A stretch of 64,000 nt of DNA from Klugiella xanthotipulae (GTDB taxonomy: Bacteria > Actinomycetota > Actinomycetes > Actinomycetales > Microbacteriaceae): assembly GCF_006716695.1 (NCBI RefSeq), contig NZ_VFPN01000003.1:62001-126000 (forward strand), in the 5' to 3' direction. Below the pieces are notes generated by a model that ran no database searches, was not told where the DNA came from, and worked only from the letters and a program-made list of their open reading frames with translations. How positions within the stretch are numbered: the stretch's first letter is position 1; each line of letters begins with the position of its first letter. Of this stretch, positions 18,785-26,822 are shown one piece after another. Both the position numbers and the translations under genes were made by a program.

Positions 18785-19096
18785 GGAGCTAGAGTGCCTG
18801 TGGGCGGTTGAGCCGGCGCAACCCCGCCCAGAACTGGGGAAAACCCATAAAATTTTTTGCCTGTGGAGGACGGTTATCGATCCGGCGTGGTGGTAGCATT
18901 AGTTCAGCATTCCAGAGATGGAGTGACTACGCGTGCCCAAATTAATGGCCGCAACATCTCGGTCTCCTTACTCTCCCGGTTTTTAGCGGGCAGTGGGTAG
19001 CAGTTGCGGTAACGGGTGCCAGGGATTTCTGCCGTCCGGTAGAGGTCAATAAACCGAATCGCGCTCTCGACGAGAGCGCAGAAATGGAGAACGGCT
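18785..19096 (+). promoter_or_regulatory. Intergenic leader and promoter region of rpsB
   Basis: This 312-bp gap separates the M23 gene from rpsB. It must hold promoters for both. A TAGCAT hexamer at about 18894 is a candidate -10 element for rpsB, but no convincing -35 partner is spaced correctly. The 3' half would form a long rpsB leader ending in a strong palindrome (19061-19079). Confidence 0.35.
19061..19079 (+). promoter_or_regulatory. Perfect palindrome in the rpsB leader
   Basis: GCGCTCTCG and CGAGAGCGC flank a central A, ending 7 bases before the GGAGAA ribosome binding site of rpsB. In RNA it would form a compact hairpin, with a few central bases unpaired, next to the site of initiation. 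It could serve translational feedback by S2, or could be a DNA operator. Confidence 0.45.
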
Positions 19097-19978
19097 ATGG
19101 CCGTCGTTACAATTCGCCAGCTACTCGACAGTGGTGTGCACTTCGGGCACCAGACCCGTCGTTGGAATCCGAAGATGAAGCGTTTCATCCTCACGGAGCG
19201 CTCCGGTATTTACATCATCGACCTACAACAGTCGCTGGCCCACATCGACAATGCCTACGACTTCGTTAAGACCACTGTCGCACACGGTGGATCAATCCTC
19301 TTTGTCGGAACAAAGAAGCAGGCTCAGGAAGCTATTGCCGAGCAGGCAACACGTGTTGGTCAGCCCTACGTTAACCAGCGTTGGCTGGGTGGTCTGTTGA
19401 CCAACTTCCAGACGGTTTCACAGCGCCTCGCCCGGATGAAGGAGCTTGAGGAGCTTGACTTCGAGGGTACCACAAGCGGTTTTACCAAGAAGGAACTGCT
19501 GCTTAAGAAGCGTGAGCTGGACAAGCTGCACAAGAGTCTTGGCGGAATTCGCAACATGACGAAGACCCCCTCGGCGATCTGGATCGTGGACACGAAGAAG
19601 GAGCACCTCGCCATTGACGAGGCACGCAAGCTGGGTATTCCCGTTATTGCCATCCTTGACACCAACTGCGATCCTGATGATGTTCAGTACCCCATTCCGG
19701 GTAACGATGACGCGATCCGCAGCGTGGCCTTGTTGACGCGCGTTGTTGCGGATGCCGCAGCCGAGGGGCTCATTGAGCGTCACCAGAAGCCCGACGCATC
19801 GGCAACCGCTGCCGAGCCGATGGCCGAGTGGGAGCGCGAGCTTCTTGGTGCTGCTGAGGCCGAGGCCGCTGCGCCTACCCCAGAAGTGGCCATCGAGGCT
19901 GAGGCACCTGTTGAGAGTGTCGTTGAGCCTGCACCTGAGGTTGCCGTGGAAGCACCCGCCGTAGACGACGCCAAGTAA
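19097..19978 (+). CDS. rpsB: 30S ribosomal protein S2
   Basis: S2 is a late-assembling protein at the 30S neck, needed for S1 or mRNA contacts. Family stretches are [20 protein letters not shown] at the N-terminus, [24 protein letters not shown] and [20 protein letters not shown]. The core ends near residue 225 and an Ala/Glu/Pro/Val-rich tail of about 65 residues follows, as in other actinobacteria. GGAGAA lies upstream of ATG 19097. It is co-transcribed with tsf, 38 bp downstream. Confidence 0.96.
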   Translation: MAVVTIRQLLDSGVHFGHQTRRWNPKMKRFILTERSGIYIIDLQQSLAHIDNAYDFVKTTVAHGGSILFVGTKKQAQEAIAEQATRVGQPYVNQRWLGGLLTNFQTVSQRLARMKELEELDFEGTTSGFTKKELLLKKRELDKLHKSLGGIRNMTKTPSAIWIVDTKKEHLAIDEARKLGIPVIAILDTNCDPDDVQYPIPGNDDAIRSVALLTRVVADAAAEGLIERHQKPDASATAAEPMAEWERELLGAAEAEAAAPTPEVAIEAEAPVESVVEPAPEVAVEAPAVDDAK

Positions 19979-20016
19979 AGCGTTCTCACACATCTATAAC
20001 TGAGGAGTTTAAGTAC

Positions 20017-20844
20017 ATGGCTAATTTCAGCCTAGAAGCCGTCAAGACCCTCCGTGAGCGCCTGGGCGCCGGAATGGTCGATAGTAAGAATGCGCTTATT
20101 GAGGCAGACGGTGACATCGACAAGGCCATTGAGATTTTGCGTCTCAAGGGGATGAAGGGTGTGGCCAAGCGAGAGGGCCGTGCGACCAGTGAGGGCCTCG
20201 TAGCCGCCCAGGAGAGCGATTCGAGTGCCACCATCATCGAGCTTGCTTGTGAAACAGATTTTGTGTCGAAGAATGAGAAGTTCATCGCGCTGGCAGATAC
20301 GGTGATTAACGCGGTTGTTGCTGCTGGTGCTCGCACACTGGAGGAGGCTCTGGCCGCTCCCGCCGGGAGCAAAACTGTTGCCGATGTCATTACTGACGAG
20401 GCCGCCATCCTGGGCGAGAAGGTTGAACTACGTCGCATCGCGGTTGTCGACGGAGAGCACTTTGCGATTTACCTGCACAAGACCAGCAAAGACCTGCCGC
20501 CGCAGGTTGGCGTTGTTGTCGGTTACGCGGGCAGCGACGACGAAACGGCTCGCACCATTGCGCAGCATATTTCGTTTGCTGATCCGCTTTACCTGTCTCG
20601 TGAAGAAGTCCCCGCCGCGGAGGTGGAGAAGGAGCGTGAGCTGGTTACTGAGATCGCCAAGAACGAGGGTAAGCCGGAGGCCGCCCTGCCGAAGATCATT
20701 GAGGGTCGTCTGACCGGATTCTTCAAGACCGTTGTTCTTGTTGACCAAGACTACGCTCGCGACAACAAACAGAGTGTCAAGAAGGTTCTTGACAGCGCTG
20801 GGCTGACCCTGTCGGGCTTTGCCCGTTTCAAGGTTGGCGCATAG
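20017..20844 (+). CDS. tsf: Elongation factor Ts
   Basis: EF-Ts exchanges GDP for GTP on EF-Tu. The N-terminal UBA-like domain (VKTLRERLGAGMVDSKNAL) and the TDFVSKNE element (ACETDFVSKNEKF) that inserts into EF-Tu are both present in the 275-residue protein, which is full length. AGGAG is 9 bases before ATG 20017. A strong hairpin terminator follows 15 bases after the stop, so the rpsB-tsf operon ends here. Confidence 0.97.
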   Translation: MANFSLEAVKTLRERLGAGMVDSKNALIEADGDIDKAIEILRLKGMKGVAKREGRATSEGLVAAQESDSSATIIELACETDFVSKNEKFIALADTVINAVVAAGARTLEEALAAPAGSKTVADVITDEAAILGEKVELRRIAVVDGEHFAIYLHKTSKDLPPQVGVVVGYAGSDDETARTIAQHISFADPLYLSREEVPAAEVEKERELVTEIAKNEGKPEAALPKIIEGRLTGFFKTVVLVDQDYARDNKQSVKKVLDSAGLTLSGFARFKVGA

Positions 20845-20859
20845 CGCAGATGAGTGTAA

Positions 20860-20892
20860 GGGAGCCCGAACCATATATTGGTTCGGGCTCCC
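20860..20892 (+). terminator. Terminator of rpsB-tsf
   Basis: A perfect 14-bp stem (GGGAGCCCGAACCA against its complement) with a 5-base TATAT loop, followed by TTGCTCT. The stem is GC-rich and placed directly after tsf. Confidence 0.85.
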
Positions 20893-20985
20893 TTGCTCTG
20901 TAGTACGTGTGCCGGACAATCGTTTGACTCCTCATCTCCGCTACCCTGAGGTGGGTGGAGAAGTGGACGATGTAAAGGAAAAATT

Positions 20986-21702
20986 ATGACAGGAACCAAG
21001 CGTAGGCGTCGAGTGCTTCTGAAACTTTCAGGTGAGGCGTTCGGCGGGGGACAGCTGGGGGTTAACCCCGATGTCGTTAGTGCAATGGCCAAGGAGATTG
21101 CGGCCGCGGCAGAAGTGGTTGAGGTCGCGATTGTTGTCGGTGGGGGAAACTTCTTTCGCGGTGCCGAACTTTCTCAGCGGGGCATGGACCGTGGTCGCGC
21201 CGACTATATGGGCATGCTGGGTACCGTCATGAATGCTCTGGCATTGCAGGACTTTCTCGAACAGGCTGGTGTGGGATGCCGCGTGCAGTCGGCGATTACC
21301 ATGACCCAGGTGGCCGAGACTTACATCCCTCTGCGGGCGATCCGTCATCTGGAGAAGGGCCGTGTGGTGGTCTTTGGTGCCGGTGCCGGGCTTCCTTACT
21401 TCTCAACCGACACCGTTGCTGCACAGCGTGCGCTCGAAATTCACGCCGATGTTGTGCTTGTTGCCAAGAACGGTGTTGACGGTGTCTATACCGCAGATCC
21501 CCGCTTGGATCCCGCCGCTGAGAAGATTGACACGATCGGATATCAGCAGGCACTGCAGCAGGGTCTAAAAGTTGTTGACTCTACAGCCTTTAGCCTCTGC
21601 ATGGACAACAGGATGCCCATGCGTGTATTTGGGATGGAACCAGCAGGTAATGTGACCTCGGCTATTCTCGGTGCCGATATCGGTACGCTAGTACACGCTT
21701 AG
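20986..21702 (+). CDS. pyrH: UMP kinase
   Basis: PyrH phosphorylates UMP in pyrimidine nucleotide synthesis and belongs to the amino-acid-kinase fold. Recognisable features are [16 protein letters not shown] at the N-terminus, [27 protein letters not shown] and [14 protein letters not shown]. Length is 238, normal for the family. AAAGGA is 6 bases before ATG 20986. It is the first gene of pyrH-frr-cdsA; frr has its own ribosome binding site 50 bp on. Confidence 0.96.
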   Translation: MTGTKRRRRVLLKLSGEAFGGGQLGVNPDVVSAMAKEIAAAAEVVEVAIVVGGGNFFRGAELSQRGMDRGRADYMGMLGTVMNALALQDFLEQAGVGCRVQSAITMTQVAETYIPLRAIRHLEKGRVVVFGAGAGLPYFSTDTVAAQRALEIHADVVLVAKNGVDGVYTADPRLDPAAEKIDTIGYQQALQQGLKVVDSTAFSLCMDNRMPMRVFGMEPAGNVTSAILGADIGTLVHA

Positions 21703-21752
21703 CTAAGTCGCTCTACTAGACTTGTCCTGTTCTTACAGATGAAGGAGTTGCC

Positions 21753-22307
21753 GTGATTGCAGACGTTCTTGCCCAGACCACCCAGAAGATGGCCAGGGCT
21801 GTGGAGGTGGCAAAAGAGGATTTTGCGACCATTCGCACCGGACGTGCCAACCCCGCTCTCTTTCAGAAGATTCTGGTGAGTTACTACGGTACCCCCACGC
21901 CCCTCGGCCAGCTTGCGGCCTTTCAGAATCAGGAAGCCCGTACCATCGTCATCACTCCCTATGACAAAGGTGCATTGAAAGACATTGAGCAGGCCATTAG
22001 AGACACTCCCAATCTGGGGGCACAGCCTACCAATGACGGCTCTCTGGTGCGTGTGACGCTTCCCGAACTCACTGAGGAACGTCGCAAAGAGTTTGTCAAG
22101 GTTGTGCGGGCTAAGGCTGAGGATGCTCGTGTGACGGTACGTAATCTTCGCCGCAAGTCCAAAGATGAACTGGACGCGCTGAAGGCCGAGGTGGGTGACG
22201 ACGAGGTGGCGCGTGCGGAGAAAGAGCTGGAGGCTCTGACCAAATCGCATGTTGACGCTATTGACGATGCCCTCAAGCGCAAAGAAACCGAACTTCTTGA
22301 GGTGTAA
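21753..22307 (+). CDS. frr: Ribosome recycling factor
   Basis: RRF splits post-termination ribosomes together with EF-G. The 184-residue sequence has the family N-terminus ([21 protein letters not shown]) and [16 protein letters not shown] in the C-terminal helix. GTG 21753 is preceded by AAGGAG at 5 bases. The gene sits between pyrH and cdsA, a widely conserved order. A TAGACT sequence about 33 bases upstream of the start could supply an extra promoter. Confidence 0.96.
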   Translation: MIADVLAQTTQKMARAVEVAKEDFATIRTGRANPALFQKILVSYYGTPTPLGQLAAFQNQEARTIVITPYDKGALKDIEQAIRDTPNLGAQPTNDGSLVRVTLPELTEERRKEFVKVVRAKAEDARVTVRNLRRKSKDELDALKAEVGDDEVARAEKELEALTKSHVDAIDDALKRKETELLEV

Positions 22308-22312
22308 GTGCC

Positions 22313-23293
22313 GTGTCTGACGGTGACCACCCGCAGAAGCGTCCCGAGGAGTCTCCGCGGGAAGATATCCAGCGGACCTTTGAGTCAACCCGCGGAGATC
22401 TAAAAGCTCAGTTTGAGGCCACGCGTGCCCAACTTGATGCGACGAATGCCAAGATTGAGGCTAAGGCTGGCCGCAACCTCTTCCTCGCTGTGACCTCTGG
22501 GCTGGTTTTCGGCGGGGTTTTCTTGGTCAGCTTGTTTGCGTTTTCTGAGCTCTTTGCCGTGCTCGTAGCGCTACTTGTCGGAGTGACGGTGCTGGAGCTC
22601 TGCACCGCATTCCGTTCGGCTGGGCGCTACGTTCCTCGAGTTGGAACGGTTATTGCGGCCGAGGGGATGGTTCTCGCCACCTACCTCTGGGGTGCATTCG
22701 GGCTGTTTGTCTCGCTTCTTATCGCTGTCATCGTCGTTACGGTGTGGCGGTTTGTGGAACTCTGGATATTCCCCACTCATCGCACCTCAAATGCGCGGTT
22801 CAGCGCAGATCTGGCCGCCGGGGTTCTTGCCCTTGTGTATGTTGCTTTTTTTGCTGGCTTCGCGATTCTGCTCCGTCAAGGTGAAAACGGAGAGTGGTGG
22901 ATCTTCACATTTGTGGCCGTCGTTGTTTCGGTTGATGTGGGTGCCTATGCGGCGGGTATCACACTGGGCAGGCACAAGATGACTCCGCGGATCAGCCCCA
23001 ATAAGACGTGGGAGGGCTTTGCCGGAGCCTTTGTTGTGAGTCAGATTGCAGCCATACTGCTCACTGTATTGGTGTTGCAGTATCCGTGGTGGGCCGGATC
23101 GATCATGGGCATTGTGCTCCTGCTGACTGCAACGGGTGGCGATCTGACGGAGTCCCTGATTAAACGAGACCTTGGTGTCAAGGATATGAGTAGCTGGATT
23201 CCCGGACACGGCGGATTCCTTGATCGTTTGGATTCCATGCTCCCCTCGATCTCGGCCACATACGGACTGTACTTGATCTTTGCCCTGCACTAA
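22313..23293 (+). CDS. cdsA: Phosphatidate cytidylyltransferase with N-terminal amphipathic extension
   Basis: CdsA makes CDP-diacylglycerol, the precursor of all the cell's glycerophospholipids. From about residue 56 the protein is a run of hydrophobic helices, and the C-terminal catalytic region holds KMTPRISPNKTWEGFAGA and KDMSSWIPGHGGFLDRLDS, the CdsA signature with its metal-binding acidic residues. The first 55 residues are hydrophilic and contain an 11-residue repeat (residues 23-33 and 34-44, with a decayed third copy). GTG 22313 lies 5 bases after the frr stop. Confidence 0.93.
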   Translation: MSDGDHPQKRPEESPREDIQRTFESTRGDLKAQFEATRAQLDATNAKIEAKAGRNLFLAVTSGLVFGGVFLVSLFAFSELFAVLVALLVGVTVLELCTAFRSAGRYVPRVGTVIAAEGMVLATYLWGAFGLFVSLLIAVIVVTVWRFVELWIFPTHRTSNARFSADLAAGVLALVYVAFFAGFAILLRQGENGEWWIFTFVAVVVSVDVGAYAAGITLGRHKMTPRISPNKTWEGFAGAFVVSQIAAILLTVLVLQYPWWAGSIMGIVLLLTATGGDLTESLIKRDLGVKDMSSWIPGHGGFLDRLDSMLPSISATYGLYLIFALH

Positions 23294-23352
23294 CTTGCGC
23301 CGTCCCCGCGTCAAACGGTGTGCGCACAGAAAAAGAAGGCAGAATAGAGTCC

Positions 23353-23904
23353 GTGAGTACAACCTTTCCTCGTGTGAAGAACAAGAAGCAGGCCTATAAC
23401 ATTGACCAGGTTGATGAATTCCTGGCCGAAGCCCGCGAGGCCTATAACCGGGATGCTGCGGGACGAGTCTCGGTCACCGCATCTGACCTCCGCCGTATCT
23501 CATTTGATCTACAACGCGGCGGTTACTCGGCTCGCCATGTGGATGCGGCGCTTGACCGCCTCGAGGAGGTTTTTTTCGAGCGTGAGCGCCAGGCTGTTGT
23601 CCGAGAAGGGGGCGACGACGCCTGGAACCGGTTGATTGGAGATAAGGTTCTTGCTGTTCGTGGGCGGCTTAGCAAACCTAAGAAGTCTCGCTTTAGCCGC
23701 ACGCTTTTTCTGGCCAACGGTTATAGTCGCGTGCAGGTGGATGCGTTCACTGATCGAGTGCTGTCATATCTTGACGCAGGTCAATCGTTGACGGTGGCCG
23801 AGGTGCGGGATGTGGCGTTCTTCCCCGAGAAGGGGGGGTATCGAGAGGATCAGGTGGATTACCTGCTCGACTACGTTGTCGATATTATTCTGTCGGTGCG
23901 GTAA
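23353..23904 (+). CDS. DivIVA-domain repeat protein
   Basis: A 183-residue protein with four DivIVA-like segments, each ending in a GY...VD...D motif: Y15 NIDQVDEF, Y58 SARHVDAALD, Y124 SRVQVDAFTD and Y163 REDQVDYLLD. The second and fourth are preceded by similar helices (SDLRRISF and AEVRDVAF), so residues 1-75 and 112-180 form a tandem duplication. This matches the known DivI1A repeat family of actinobacteria, whose role is not established but which may bind curved membrane or DivIVA. I prefer GTG 23353; an in-frame GTG at 23320 adds a non-conserved leader. It follows cdsA by 59 bp. Confidence 0.82.
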   Translation: MSTTFPRVKNKKQAYNIDQVDEFLAEAREAYNRDAAGRVSVTASDLRRISFDLQRGGYSARHVDAALDRLEEVFFERERQAVVREGGDDAWNRLIGDKVLAVRGRLSKPKKSRFSRTLFLANGYSRVQVDAFTDRVLSYLDAGQSLTVAEVRDVAFFPEKGGYREDQVDYLLDYVVDIILSVR

Positions 23905-23964
23905 ATGATGAATTTTGCTCATCACACCGCGTTTTCAGGTCGTGACCGCTAGCATATAGATACT

Positions 23965-24651
23965 GTGGTTTTCCTTAGATCGTCTTCAGCAAGCAGCTCG
24001 ACACTCCGTCGGGGGCGTTCGCGGTACCAGCTGTCTACCCGAAATAATGCGGCAGTGAAGTTTGGATTCGCAGCAATTGCCGCTATTGGGCTCACCCTGG
24101 TGACCACGGTTGATCCATACGGCGGAATGGTCACGCAGGCACAGGCTTTTGTGGTCGTCCCATTCTCCGTTGATGATAAAATCTCAAGTCAAAAACTTGC
24201 GGTTGGTGACTTAGAAGCCGAAACTGTCTCTCTTGATGCATTTGGGGTTGAGTTGGCTCCCGAGCCGGAACCCGTCGTGGAGGAAGCGGCAGATGAGAAG
24301 ACGGGGGCAGGCAGATCTTCTCCCGTTTCCTCGGGAGCTCCTGCGGCTGGCACCCCTGACCCTGGTACCGCTCAGGCGATTGCTATGGAGTACGTTGGGG
24401 CCGGTGCTGAGTTCGACTGCTTGGTAGCGCTGTGGAATAAAGAATCACACTGGAACGTCTACGCAAACAACGCCTCCAGCGGAGCCTACGGAATCCCGCA
24501 GGCTCTGCCCGGTTCCAAGATGGCCTCCGCCGGCGCTGATTGGGCCACCAACCCGGATACTCAGATTCGCTGGGGTCTCGGCTATATTACGGGTCGCTAT
24601 GGTAGCCCGTGCGGTGCTTGGGGGCACTCACAGAGCGTCGGCTGGTACTAG
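23965..24651 (+). CDS. Secreted lytic-transglycosylase-like protein
   Basis: A 228-residue protein with a basic N-terminus, a hydrophobic signal or anchor at about residues 32-50, a Glu/Pro/Ala/Ser-rich linker (residues 95-135) and a C-terminal transglycosylase-like domain. E160 in WNKESHWN is the expected catalytic glutamate, followed by SSGAYGIPQALPG. C152 and C216 could form a disulfide. Proteins of this type cut the glycan backbone of peptidoglycan or stimulate growth. The start GTG 23965 has no clear ribosome binding site; a TAGCAT hexamer ends 9 bases upstream. Confidence 0.8.
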   Translation: MVFLRSSSASSSTLRRGRSRYQLSTRNNAAVKFGFAAIAAIGLTLVTTVDPYGGMVTQAQAFVVVPFSVDDKISSQKLAVGDLEAETVSLDAFGVELAPEPEPVVEEAADEKTGAGRSSPVSSGAPAAGTPDPGTAQAIAMEYVGAGAEFDCLVALWNKESHWNVYANNASSGAYGIPQALPGSKMASAGADWATNPDTQIRWGLGYITGRYGSPCGAWGHSQSVGWY

Positions 24652-24662
24652 CCATTCTTCGT

Positions 24663-24668
24663 TAGAAT
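24663..24668 (+). promoter_or_regulatory. -10 hexamer for a leaderless mRNA
   Basis: TAGAAT is followed by 7 bases and ATG 24676, with no ribosome binding site between. Confidence 0.5.
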
Positions 24669-24675
24669 CGTCCTT

Positions 24676-24975
24676 ATGCCTCGTTCCAATCGCCCGAAGC
24701 GTTCACCGCGTTCACTCACCGATGACGAGAGACCAGAGTTGTCTTTTCTTCTCCGTGGTTGGCGTCGTACTGAGGAGCGTGCCGGGTTGTCGTGGGCGGT
24801 TCAGCCCATTGCTGCATCTCGGTCGGTGAAGGAATACCGTTGTCCAGGGTGTGAGCGAATGATCGCTGTGGGCGTGGCGCACGTTGTCGTCTGGCGTGCA
24901 CATGGAGTGTTGGGCGACGATGCTGACTTAGCAGGTCGTAGACACTGGCACGAGCACTGCTGGAAGATCCGATAG
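24676..24975 (+). CDS. Small conserved actinobacterial zinc-ribbon-like protein
   Basis: A basic 99-residue protein. C56 and C59 (YRCPGCER) together with the HWHEHC cluster at residues 90-95 look like a zinc site. The arrangement resembles a degenerate HNH or zinc-ribbon fold, but no nuclease signature is complete. Homologues in Microbacteriaceae carry the uninformative label ATP/GTP-binding protein; I see no P-loop here. The N-terminus (PRSNRPKRSPRS) is strongly basic, which could suit nucleic-acid binding. It is 12 bp before the hydrolase gene and probably co-transcribed with it. Confidence 0.75.
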   Translation: MPRSNRPKRSPRSLTDDERPELSFLLRGWRRTEERAGLSWAVQPIAASRSVKEYRCPGCERMIAVGVAHVVVWRAHGVLGDDADLAGRRHWHEHCWKIR

Positions 24976-24987
24976 GGAGAAAGCCTC

Positions 24988-25710
24988 ATGTCCGAGCTGA
25001 CCGAGATCCGCAGTGGTACCGTATTACCCGGGCGCCGAGAGGATATCGAGCTGCACACCGTGGACGGCCACACTCTCGTGGGGGAGCTGGCTCTCCCTGA
25101 GTCAGAAGAACCCGTTGCTACACTGGTGACGTTGCATCCGCTGCCCACTGCGGGCGGGTTTATGGACTCGCACATTTATCGGAAGGCCGCCTGGCGCCTC
25201 CCCGCTCTGGCCAAGCTTGCCGTCCTGCGCTTCAATACCAGGGGGACGCACTCTCCACGAGGAACAAGCGAGGGGACCTTTGACGGAGGGGTGGCGGAAC
25301 GCTTTGACGTTGCGGCTGCCATGGACTTTGTGAGCGACCGAGGGCTCCCGCACCCCTGGTTGGTTGGTTGGTCATTCGGTACGGAGCTTGCCCTTAAATA
25401 TGGTCGTGACTTTCCGGTTGAGGGTGTCATCCTGCTCTCCCCGCCGCTACATCGGGCTACTGATGCCGAGGTCGCCGCCTGGAGGGAGGACCCACGAAAG
25501 CTGATAGCGCTCATCCCAGAACACGATGACTATTTGCGGCCGGAGGAGGCTCGCCTGCGGTTTGCTGCGGTACCCCAGCTAGAACTGATTCCGGTTGAGG
25601 GTGGCCGCCACCTGTGGGTGGGAGAAACTCAGACCCGTCGTGTTCTCAACGAGATCGTGCGCCAGGTAAATCCGGCTGCCTACCCTCTGCCTGAGACGGT
25701 GGAGCGATAG
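24988..25710 (+). CDS. Alpha/beta hydrolase
   Basis: A 240-residue alpha/beta-hydrolase. The nucleophile elbow is GWSFGTE with S129; an oxyanion-type HPLPTAGG stretch is near residue 50; the acid may be an aspartate in PEHDDYLRPEEA and the base the histidine in EGGRHLWVGE. There is no signal peptide, so it is probably a cytoplasmic esterase or peptidase-like enzyme of unknown substrate. GGGAG lies upstream of ATG 24988. It converges with the AI-2E gene, 26 bp away. Confidence 0.85.
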   Translation: MSELTEIRSGTVLPGRREDIELHTVDGHTLVGELALPESEEPVATLVTLHPLPTAGGFMDSHIYRKAAWRLPALAKLAVLRFNTRGTHSPRGTSEGTFDGGVAERFDVAAAMDFVSDRGLPHPWLVGWSFGTELALKYGRDFPVEGVILLSPPLHRATDAEVAAWREDPRKLIALIPEHDDYLRPEEARLRFAAVPQLELIPVEGGRHLWVGETQTRRVLNEIVRQVNPAAYPLPETVER

Positions 25711-25736
25711 CAGCCTGTCGGGCGGCAGCGAGAATG

Positions 25737-26810
25737 CTACAGCTCGTTGATTCGAGGTAGAACCACCTGCCGAAGCAAGATCATTACTGAGGCCGCGACG
25801 GGAATAGCGATGAGAGCACCCAGGAGCCCCAGGAGCGTTCCTCCGGCGAGTGCAGCAATGACCACAACCGATGCCGGAACCTGGACGGCCCGACCCATGA
25901 TCCGCGGACTAATTACGTAGGCCTCCACCTGCATATAAACCAGGTAGTAAATTCCGGCAACCAGTGCTGTTGTGGGACCGGCAAAGAGACAGACCGCAAC
26001 GATGAAGAGTGCGCCCGTGAGTGTTCCCACGAGAGGGATGAGACTGAAAAGAAAGGCTATCGTGGCAAGGAGCACCGGGTAGGGGGCCTTGATGACGCTG
26101 AGAAAAATGATGCTGAGGATGCCGTTAATGGATGCTTGTGCAAGCTGGCCCACCACGTACTTACCCACAGAGTTGGTGATCTGTTCGCTGATCTCGACAA
26201 ACCCCTCACGTTTTGTCGCCGGAACGAGCCGGTAAAACGCACTTTTGATGGTGTGCATAGAGCCTGTGAAGTAGAGCGTCAGAATCAGAATGACGATGGC
26301 ACCAAATAAACCACTCGCAATTCCGGCACCGACCTCAAGAACCCCGCTGCCGACGCTGGCGATGTTGTCGGGGTTACTGACCCAGTTGTTAACGGCGTCC
26401 AGCGCCTGATCAATGTTGATGTAGTCGCGCAGACTGAATCGCTCGTCCAGAATCTCGATGAAGCGAGCAAGAGCGCTACTGCCCGTTGTGCTCTGCGCTG
26501 AACTGATGGCGTGTGTGACATTGGCTACGAGGCTGCTCGCTTGTCGGACAATGAGCGGGATGACCGTGGACAGCAGTCCACCAAACACTCCGATAACGCC
26601 GAGAACGACGGTGAGCAGGGCGGCCCAGCGGGGAAATCGTTTGCTTTCCAACCAGGTGACCACGGGATCGAGACCGAGGGCCAGGAACGCGGCGGCCCCT
26701 ACATACGTAAAGACGGTAGCAAGCTCACCGAGCATTGCCCAGATGAGCAGGCCCACACCCACACCGAGTGTGGCAACCAGCCCGATCTGAAACGCGTTTT
26801 GTACCCTCAC
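25737..26810 (-). CDS. AI-2E family transporter
   Basis: A 357-residue polytopic membrane protein of the AI-2E (PerM/YdiK/TqsA) family, with paired hydrophobic helices at the N-terminus (about residues 8-45), a soluble middle region, and the conserved C-terminal block of helices containing SLIPLVGTLTGALFIV and YVISPRIMGRAVQVP. Members export small molecules or ions; autoinducer-2 export is shown only for a few. It starts with GTG 12 bp after the long coiled-coil gene on the same strand, so the two are probably one transcript. Confidence 0.86.
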   Translation of the reverse strand: MRVQNAFQIGLVATLGVGVGLLIWAMLGELATVFTYVGAAAFLALGLDPVVTWLESKRFPRWAALLTVVLGVIGVFGGLLSTVIPLIVRQASSLVANVTHAISSAQSTTGSSALARFIEILDERFSLRDYINIDQALDAVNNWVSNPDNIASVGSGVLEVGAGIASGLFGAIVILILTLYFTGSMHTIKSAFYRLVPATKREGFVEISEQITNSVGKYVVGQLAQASINGILSIIFLSVIKAPYPVLLATIAFLFSLIPLVGTLTGALFIVAVCLFAGPTTALVAGIYYLVYMQVEAYVISPRIMGRAVQVPASVVVIAALAGGTLLGLLGALIAIPVAASVMILLRQVVLPRINEL

Positions 26811-26822
26811 CCGACGGTGTGC

